A stretch of DNA of 24,125 nucleotides from Podochytrium sp. JEL0797 (lineage: Eukaryota > Chytridiomycota > Chytridiomycetes > Chytridiales > Chytriomycetaceae). Positions 18,454-24,125 of this stretch are shown piece after piece; the first letter of the stretch is position 1; each line of letters starts with the position of its first letter. Below the pieces are notes generated by a model, which worked only from the letters and a program-made list of their open reading frames with translations, was not told the origin of the DNA and searched no databases. The translations under genes and the position numbers were made by a program. Where the stretch lies: assembly GCA_027596195.1 (NCBI GenBank), contig JADGJG010000322.1, positions 1 to 24,125 on the forward strand, read 5' to 3'.

Positions 18454-18666
18454 CTAAAACTTGAGCTTGTCAAAGAAGGATCGAATCGACTGCATACTCA
18501 TTTTGGACGATGTTGAAGCAGTAGAGTCGGTGGTGGTTGTTCGTTGCACTTTGAATCCGTATTCAGTAGATTCGCTGGCGTTGGTTGCGGAGACTTTTGG
18601 GGTCGGCGGCACAAAGACGTGGTGCTTGGGGGCCATGGAGGCGTAGACAGAAGGAGAGAGAGCCAT
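18454..18666 (-). CDS. 70-aa small-protein family, member G
   Basis: Single-exon 70-aa member, differing from F at only three positions (residue 12 Ala, KVSATN in the variable patch, Lys rather than Asn before MSMQS). Its 3' flank is unlike those of the other copies, so the duplication that made it ended near the stop codon. The CATAAAAG box is 69 nt upstream of the ATG. Confidence 0.85.
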   Translation of the reverse strand: MALSPSVYASMAPKHHVFVPPTPKVSATNASESTEYGFKVQRTTTTDSTASTSSKMSMQSIRSFFDKLKF

Positions 18667-18717
18667 TGTAGATTGGAGTTGCTTTTTGGTTGTGATAGAT
18701 ACCTTTGGAACGCGGCG

Positions 18718-18870
18718 GTGGGGCTTTCTTTTATGTCATTTCTCGGCGATCAGGAGTCGAACATGTGTGTCTGAACCATGTTCGAATCCCATGACACATG
18801 AGCGCCCAGGAGGCGCGTGGGAGGCGCCTGGATGGTGCATGTGGCGCGTTCCGGAGAGTGTGGAGAACAC
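18718..18870 (-). promoter_or_regulatory. Promoter tract of small-protein gene G
   Basis: Family tract with CATAAAAG starting at 18735, the two TTCGA motifs and the GC-rich block. It ends where the transposon's left end begins. Confidence 0.7.
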
Positions 18871-18873
18871 CGC

Positions 18874-19024
18874 CACAAGTTCTCTGTTCGGAATCGGATT
18901 AGAAATAAGTTCCTAAGTCGATCAGGGCCATGAGATCCAATTTTGAACTATAGTGTTCTGGTCGAATTCCGATCAAACAATCCGATCACATTCCGGTTCT
19001 GAATCCGATGGGAATTCGAACAGA
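18874..19024. repeat. Left terminal and subterminal repeats of the transposon
   Basis: Contains TCTGTTCGGAATCGGAT (18882-18898), TCTGGTCGAATTCCGAT (18957-18973) and an inverted partner GGAATTCGAACAGA (19011-19024). The inner pair could form a hairpin or give two transposase-binding sites. Confidence 0.5.
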
Positions 19025-19126
19025 AGCTCTGACCAGAAACACGAAAAAGGAATAGTTATCATTTATTTTTCTTTTCATTTAATATTATTGCCCGATTCAA
19101 TTTATTTGAAAAAACACGCCAAAAAA

Positions 19127-20545
19127 TTACTCTTCTTCAGAATCGATCTCGCTTGCAGGGCCGTCATCCTCATAATTGTGTTTTCGAAGAGTGTACTTTT
19201 GCTGGTCCTCCGTGACGATTCGGGCGACCTCACTGGGAAAGAGCAAAAATTAGAACTTGCGAAACATGGTGCACTCACCGATCCCGCTCTCCTTCATCCC
19301 GAATTCCCGCAATCCGGCGAAGCTCCCGATCAGCATGCTCCGAAAACCCCTTATGATGGTGCGTATCTGGGAAATGCGCGTCGCGGACACGGCGCTGCAT
19401 TTGAGTGTCAGTAAAACAAATGGGAGAGATTGTACGAACCAAAATCGCAACTCGATTCAAGAATTTCTGGGACGTCTTATCCGGCCCATACAAATACGCG
19501 GTGAAATCAGACAGTTCCAAACGGGAATATGGCGTTTTGTTGTCGCACGCGCCGAAAATCTGCGACAATTAGTCGGATTGGAAAAGGGGAAGTGAGGAAC
19601 AGACCTTCCGGAAGTGGTAGTCTCGCAACTGAGAATGCTTTTTCTGGCAATGGTTCCAGAATGACATCCGCTGAGTTGAAGTCGAGGGGAGCGCCTTGAA
19701 GAGAGCTTGAAACGATGCCGGAGTTCTAAGCTGCGAAAAGAATTATTTGGTGCCGCATTCAAACTCGAGAAATACTCACGAGTGTGGACTTGAGGTTGAA
19801 CTTCTTGTAACCACCCGCGGTGGAAGCCAATGACATGCTGCTCACTTTAACTGCACGAGAACCGATGCTTGGCCATTCTTCTGGAAGAACGCGATGGGGA
19901 GCTTCTTGCGTATGAGCAGCACCCGCCCGAGCAGTTTCGTGAAGTTCGGTGACTTTCGCTGTCAAATCGGCGAGGACAGCGAGAATGTCCTGTTGTGGGA
20001 GGTTCTGGAGATTTTGAGGAAGGGAAATGAGAGGCGGGCGATTCTGCTGCTGCTGCACTTGTTGCTGTTGCCCCTGCTCGAAAGGACGCTGCTGCTGCTG
20101 CTGCTGTAGTTGTTGCCGCTGCTGCTGCTGTTGCTGTTGCTGCAGTTGCAGTTGTTGCAGTTGCTGCATTTGCTGCAGTTGCTGCTGTCGTTGTTGTCGC
20201 TGCTGCTGCAGTTGTTGCTGTTGCAGAGGCGCCGGTGCCTGTTGGTGCTGCTGGGCTTGTGAACGCAAATCGGGGGGTTGTTGTTGCGGTTGCATGGTAA
20301 GGGGGCGCGCGTGGAACGCATTGCTGAAGTTCAGGTGAATCTCTGGTGAAGCGCTCCTGCTCACGTCGCGGGCGGAGTTGCTACGCGGCGTATCAGTGAT
20401 AGCGTGAAATGACGGCGAAAAATAATACTCACATCCCCCCCCATTGGCTGTCACCACGATTTGGCTGCGAATATCCCTCATTCGTATTCCAGTTCTGGGT
20501 TGGCGTGGAGTGGAGTTGGGCCAGAAAGGAGTTTTGCGTTTCCAT
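19127..20545 (-). CDS. Polyglutamine accessory protein of the transposon
   Basis: Six exons give 393 aa: 20433-20545, 19780-20380, 19605-19730, 19440-19559, 19279-19394, 19127-19232. The introns are 45-52 nt. The 45-nt intron at 19395-19439 has no stop and could be retained; the other 45-nt intron contains an in-frame TAA and must be removed. An N-terminal Ser/Asn region is followed by about 100 residues rich in Gln. Next come LPQQDILAVLADLTAKVTEL (possible coiled coil) and a conserved-looking C-terminal part with Trp, His and Cys (SFWNHCQKKHSQLRDYHFRK, FTAYLYGPDKTS). The tail is acidic. The family is not recognised. Its position, divergent from the transposase over 93 bp, suggests a partner comparable to TnpA of CACTA elements; that is inference. 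Confidence 0.6.
20041..20235 (-). repeat. CAG/CAA repeat tract coding for polyglutamine
   Basis: Mixed CAG and CAA codons with interspersed Arg, Leu and Met, within exon 2 of the accessory gene. The mixture of codons makes pure slippage less likely. Confidence 0.85.
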
Positions 20546-20638
20546 TTTTTAAAAAGTTTGTAATGAAATGCGAGCCATTTGTCATTGATATTTTGATGCA
20601 CCGTGACACACAATCGTTTGTTGATTCCTTCAAAATTA
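20546..20638. promoter_or_regulatory. Bidirectional promoter region of the transposon genes
   Basis: 93 bp separates the two divergent start codons (20545 minus and 20639 plus). It is AT-rich with runs of A and T and must carry the start signals of both genes unless upstream exons exist. Confidence 0.5.
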
Positions 20639-23377
20639 ATGAATTCCCCAACCTGGACCTGCAGCGAATGCTACGCCATCTTCACCCGCCACACCAGCCT
20701 TGTACGACATCAGGGGAAAATTCATCCATTTCCTGAAACCCCGTTCGAAGCCGTCGATGATTTTGAGGATGAGGAGGTGGAGATGGAGCACGATTATGAC
20801 GGCGATGACGAGAGCATGCCATCCGACTCCATGGACGTGCAAGATGATCGCAATACCCCCTCCCCGTCCCACACAATGCCGGAAGTCGACGATCTCAACG
20901 ATTTCACCTTGTGCGATGACGATGATGCCAACGCCGAGGTGGTGCTGGATTCCAGTGAATCCGAATTCGATGATGCTGACTTCAATGGACCGTCGGATGA
21001 TGAAGGAGGAAATCCCGACGATTTTGGGGACGATTATCGTCCATTTGACTCTGAAGTAGAGGCAAAGTTGTTTGTTCTTCTGTTTGGAGCTCCGCGCCGA
21101 ATGAGCGTTCAGCAGATGAAAGTCCTTTGGGCAATCTTCAAACTGCTGGATGTGGTTGGAAAGGTGCCGAGCCTGGAATCTGTCCTCAGCCTTCGCAAGA
21201 AAATCGGTGCAATCACGCCGGAACCCAGAACAACCAGCTCGGGTGCCACCGTTTATGTCCGGCCAGTTCGCGAGCTGATCAAGCGCGTGTTTGCAAGCGA
21301 GCTCGCCCAATTTGTACACCGAAAGCCGGAGCCATCCCGAAATCCAAAAGAAATGTTTGAAACCAAGCGATACGCGGAATTGTGCCCAGTTGTGTTTGGG
21401 GATTGGGATGCTGCAAGGCTGTACGCAGGGTGAGTTTTGAAATTCGATTGATGATTATTCTGATCCTAATGCCACAGGGACACAGTCTTTCTCGGAGGTG
21501 CCTCACATCAAGTGCTGAGTTTTGACAAGGACAGAATTGTGGTGGTTGTCCGTGATGCCGGTGGATCTCTTCGCGACGTAGTCATGGTCGGCCCATCTCC
21601 AATTTTTGTACAAGGAGACTTGTCACGGCGAGGTATATTTATTACGAATCTCTTGAGTTGCTTCAATGTTATTGACTTTTTGATAAGCAAACGGACGCGA
21701 AGCGGTTGTTTTTCCGACAGGGATTACGACGGATGAAACGTCAGGGAACAAAACAAAACGATACAACCTTTGCGAGAACATGTTTGTGTACTTTCCCGCA
21801 CTGGGGAGGAGATTTCACACAAGTGCATTCATCAACTTTGCCGGCATGACGAAAAACGGCACGTATCGTGATGTTGCGGAAGCAGTTCTTCGTGATTTCA
21901 TGGAGGGTACAGTTCTGGTCTGTTCAATACTACGGCTATAACGTTGATTTTAGATGGGGAACTGTCTCTTGGAGTCGTTGTTTGGGATTCCTCTTTAAAT
22001 CGCAAGATACTCGTTGTATCCAACATTTACAACATTCTTGCCGACAACCCACGGCACTTTGCCATCTGCAGCCTTGCTGGTTCTACAGCTAAACGCAACT
22101 GCCGTTTCTGTGAGGCCCTTAAGGGCGAAATGGATCTGGCAAGTCCTCGTACACGCGCCAAAACTCTTCTCGCATTGCAACGGATGGATTTGGCTGTCTC
22201 AAAAGCTGACAAAGTTCTCATCAGAGTTGAAACTGGTGTTGCGATTCCCGCCGCAGGATTGCCGAATCCGTACCTCTCCGTTGTCAACTTGGACCCACAC
22301 AAACAATCTCCCATTGACCCTCTTCACTCCCTGAGTCTTGGAGTGATCAAGCATGCCGCTCGTTTCGAGAAGAAAGTGTACTCCAAAGACACAGTCGCTG
22401 GCAGGCAACTACGGATCGCCGTTGGGCCTTTGTTCACTTCGGTCACTCAGTATCGTGGGGACCATTTCGTCGCACCTTACCAGTTTCAACACTATGTTGG
22501 GAGCATGTATGCCAAGGACTTCAAGTTCATTGCTCAAATCGCTCCATTCTTGTACATTTGGCTTTCTTGGGAACGCCGCGGGCTCTGGATTGCTCTGTCT
22601 GCGTTGTCAAAGCTTGCTTACGACACCCACTACACTTCTGCTGACGAGCAAGCCACTCTTATTGGCAAGGCTTCAAAAGCAGTTCAAGTGCAGTTCCAGA
22701 TTCATTTGAAGAAACATTCCAAGACTTCAAAACTGCACTTGTTGGCCCATATGGAGGGGCAGTTTCGTGAGGAAGGTCCTTTTGCACTCTACTCTGTCGA
22801 AGTCGCCGAACACATGAACGGGGATGTCCGACACGCGGTAGTCAACTCAAATCGACAGAATGTTTCACGCGATACGGCCTGGGATTTCAGTGTGAGGGAG
22901 CAAGTGGCCCACTTGATGAGGGGTTCTGTGGATGCAGGAAGCGAGTTGAAAACATTGAGTGGGAGTCGCATTGTTCGTCGGACGTTGAGGTTGGACAAGC
23001 GAAAAGATCCAGTGAAGCGCAAGCGGGTGGGAGAGTATGTGTTTGTGAGGAATTGGACGGAGATCGGTTTGATTCGCTCGATTGGGAATGATGGCGAGAT
23101 TTCTGTGGAGATGATGTTTCGGATTGGGTGCAATTGTTGGGGGGCACAGACGTATGGTTTGTCCGGAAACGTGGAGCTTTTTCGTTCGGATGTTGTCAAT
23201 GGTGAGGCAGACATTTTCCATGACTGCTGGGGGGATGAGAAGTATTGCGAATGGAGGGATGGAAGAGTGAGGCATGCCGCGCATCGGAACATTTATTTGT
23301 TGAATCCATTCAGGTTGGAGGAGCATCACACTCTTGACTTTGTAAATATGAATTTTCTGCTTTCAAAACTTGAATAA
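20639..23377 (+). CDS. Plavaka/CACTA-like transposase with N-terminal C2H2 finger
   Basis: Four exons give 851 aa: 20639-21429, 21478-21632, 21721-21906, 21954-23377. Residues 8-29 form a classical C2H2 finger (C8, C11, H24, H29, with Phe and Leu in place). Residues 40-150 are strongly acidic. The core matches the fungal Plavaka-type pattern: VVWDSS, ADNPRHFAICSLAGSTAKRNCRFCEA (the DNP plus CxxC region), LDPHKQSPIDPLHSLSLGVIKH, YVGSMYAKDFKFIAQIAPF, then KLHLLAHM, GPFALYSVEVAEHMN and SNRQNVSRDTAWDF. These enzymes cut and paste DNA through a DDE nuclease fold. The frame is open throughout. Family assignment is from remembered motif order; superfamily level is firmer than subgroup. Confidence 0.8.
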
Positions 23378-23470
23378 ATTCTTCTTCAACCATTTTCCTT
23401 CGATTCATTTAATTGATAATGTTATTTATAAAATTGTTATTCATGTATAATGTTTTCAAAAGTTAAAAAG

Positions 23471-23548
23471 TCTTCCAGTAGCTGAGCGGTTCAGGACGAC
23501 GGGCTAGGAATCGGCACGTCGCCGGTTCGATCCCCGGTTCGTCTTTTT
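23471..23548 (+). ncRNA. tRNA-like sequence with A box, B box and T5 terminator
   Basis: TAGCTGAGCGG (23479-23489) fits the RNA polymerase III A box, GGTTCGATCCCC (from 23524) fits the B box, and TTTTT follows at 23544-23548. The spacing is that of a tRNA and the would-be anticodon loop CTAGGAA reads AGG. The acceptor stem does not pair, and the D, anticodon and T stems each have one or more mismatches. A degenerate tRNA, a tRNA-derived element or a coincidence are all possible. Confidence 0.4.
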
Positions 23549-23720
23549 GCGATTCGATGACTGACGAATGAAATTTATGATTCGATCGGAATTACGCTCT
23601 CGTTTTTCTGCTCACAATTCGATCGGGGAGACTGTTGTCGTAATGGGATCTACAATTCGGATCTAGTTCCGATATAATCATGATATATCGGAATTCGAGC
23701 AGAGAAACCCCTTGGGGGTG
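23549..23720. repeat. Right terminal and subterminal repeats of the transposon
   Basis: Repeated motifs ATTCGATCGGAATT, CAATTCGATCGG, CAATTCGG, GTTCCGATAT and ATCGGAATTCGAGCAGA (23687-23703), in both orientations. The last is the inverted match to the left end. Confidence 0.5.
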
Positions 23721-23889
23721 AAGCACGAAAAAGTATTATCAGTCATCGACGAAAAGTGTAGTCCCGATTCTCCCAAATGACCTCGTCCGAAATTCAACAT
23801 GAACCGCGAAATAATGAACTCCTTTGGTAAGACGTGGAGGAGCCTCGACGGAGAAGAATTATTTTTGAGAGAATGCGCGACACGCTCCC

Positions 23890-24125
23890 ACATTTTAAAT
23901 GACTGATATTCGATGACACACGCCTCCCAAGCTTCTGGAAACTCTCCGGAACGCGCCACAGCACCACCAAGGCACCTCCCACGCGCCTCCTGGGCGCGCG
24001 AGTGTAATGTGATTCGAACATGGTTCAGACACAGGTTCGACTCCTGATCGCCGAGAAATGACATAAAAGAAAGCCCCACCGCCGCGTTCCAAAGGTATCT
24101 ATCACAACCAAAAAGCAACTCCAAT
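23890..24125 (+). promoter_or_regulatory. Promoter tract of a small-protein gene right of the window
   Basis: Complete family tract ending within the conserved 5' leader (ACCAAAAAGCAACTCCAAT). CATAAAAG is at 24062-24069. With the standard 69-nt spacing and the usual leader end (ctaca), the ATG would be at 24131, six bases past the window. Confidence 0.75.

Larger units (their letters stand above)
18874..23720. mobile_element. CACTA/Plavaka-like DNA transposon with two divergent genes
   Basis: The span holds a transposase gene and a divergent accessory gene between related inverted ends. TCTGGTCGAATTCCGAT (18957-18973) matches the reverse complement of 23687-23703 at 16 of 17 bases. A related TCTGTTCGGAATCGGAT lies at 18882, and further TCGGAATT/AATTCGA motifs occur near both ends, as in the subterminal repeats of CACTA elements. 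The left edge reads CACAAG. The exact ends and target-site duplication are not resolved: the flanking triplets I compared do not match. The limits given are the best estimate. Both genes are uninterrupted, so the insertion looks young. Confidence 0.6.

Noticed and set aside
20027..20338. Plus-strand ORF very rich in cysteine
   Set aside because: Antisense of the CAG/CAA polyglutamine tract; the cysteines are TGC/TGT read from the complementary repeat.
1..24125. CRISPR array or prokaryotic operon structure
   Set aside because: No regularly spaced short repeats, and the introns and gene families are eukaryotic.

Overview
The window looks like nuclear DNA of a zoosporic (chytrid-like) fungus. 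The genes carry many short GT-AG introns, mostly 45-90 nt. There is an ARMC2-type armadillo gene, a family tied to axoneme assembly and expected only where flagella are made. A CACTA/Plavaka-like DNA transposon lies at the right end. The lineage is inferred; no species can be named from the sequence.

Layout. 1-3130: two tandem units, each pairing a conserved promoter tract with a degenerate cysteine-rich gene on the minus strand; a small 70-aa gene (1656-1868, minus) sits between them. 3185-6487 plus: eight-exon ARMC2-like gene, 949 aa. 6631-8295 and 8520-10098 plus: tandem paralogues coding for an extracellular expansin-like double-psi barrel, one membrane span and a cytosolic SAM domain, both ending in a PPAY tail. 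10540-13600: four more members of the small-protein family with duplicated promoters and relics. 13921-16753 minus: nine-exon gene for a thioredoxin domain fused to a complete STI1/HOP co-chaperone, 694 aa. 16965-17340 minus: decayed 3' end of a SAM-type gene. 17606-18870: two more small-protein genes. About 18874-23720: transposon with two divergent genes, a polyglutamine accessory protein and an 851-aa transposase with an N-terminal C2H2 finger. A tRNA-like sequence lies between the transposase and the right end. 23890-24125: promoter tract of a further small-protein gene that starts just past the window.

The thread through the window is an undescribed multigene family of about 70 aa: seven complete members plus two promoters running off the two edges. 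Each typical member carries the same tract of about 170-200 bp, with a CATAAAAG box exactly 69 or 77 nt before the ATG. Copies lie in both orientations, and pieces of neighbouring genes have been copied along with them, so the region has grown by repeated duplication, inversion and decay. The two most notable single genes are the thioredoxin-STI1 fusion and the barrel-TM-SAM-PPAY pair.

Exon limits were worked out by hand from splice signals and reading phase. All multi-exon models given here close in frame, but none has been tested against transcripts.
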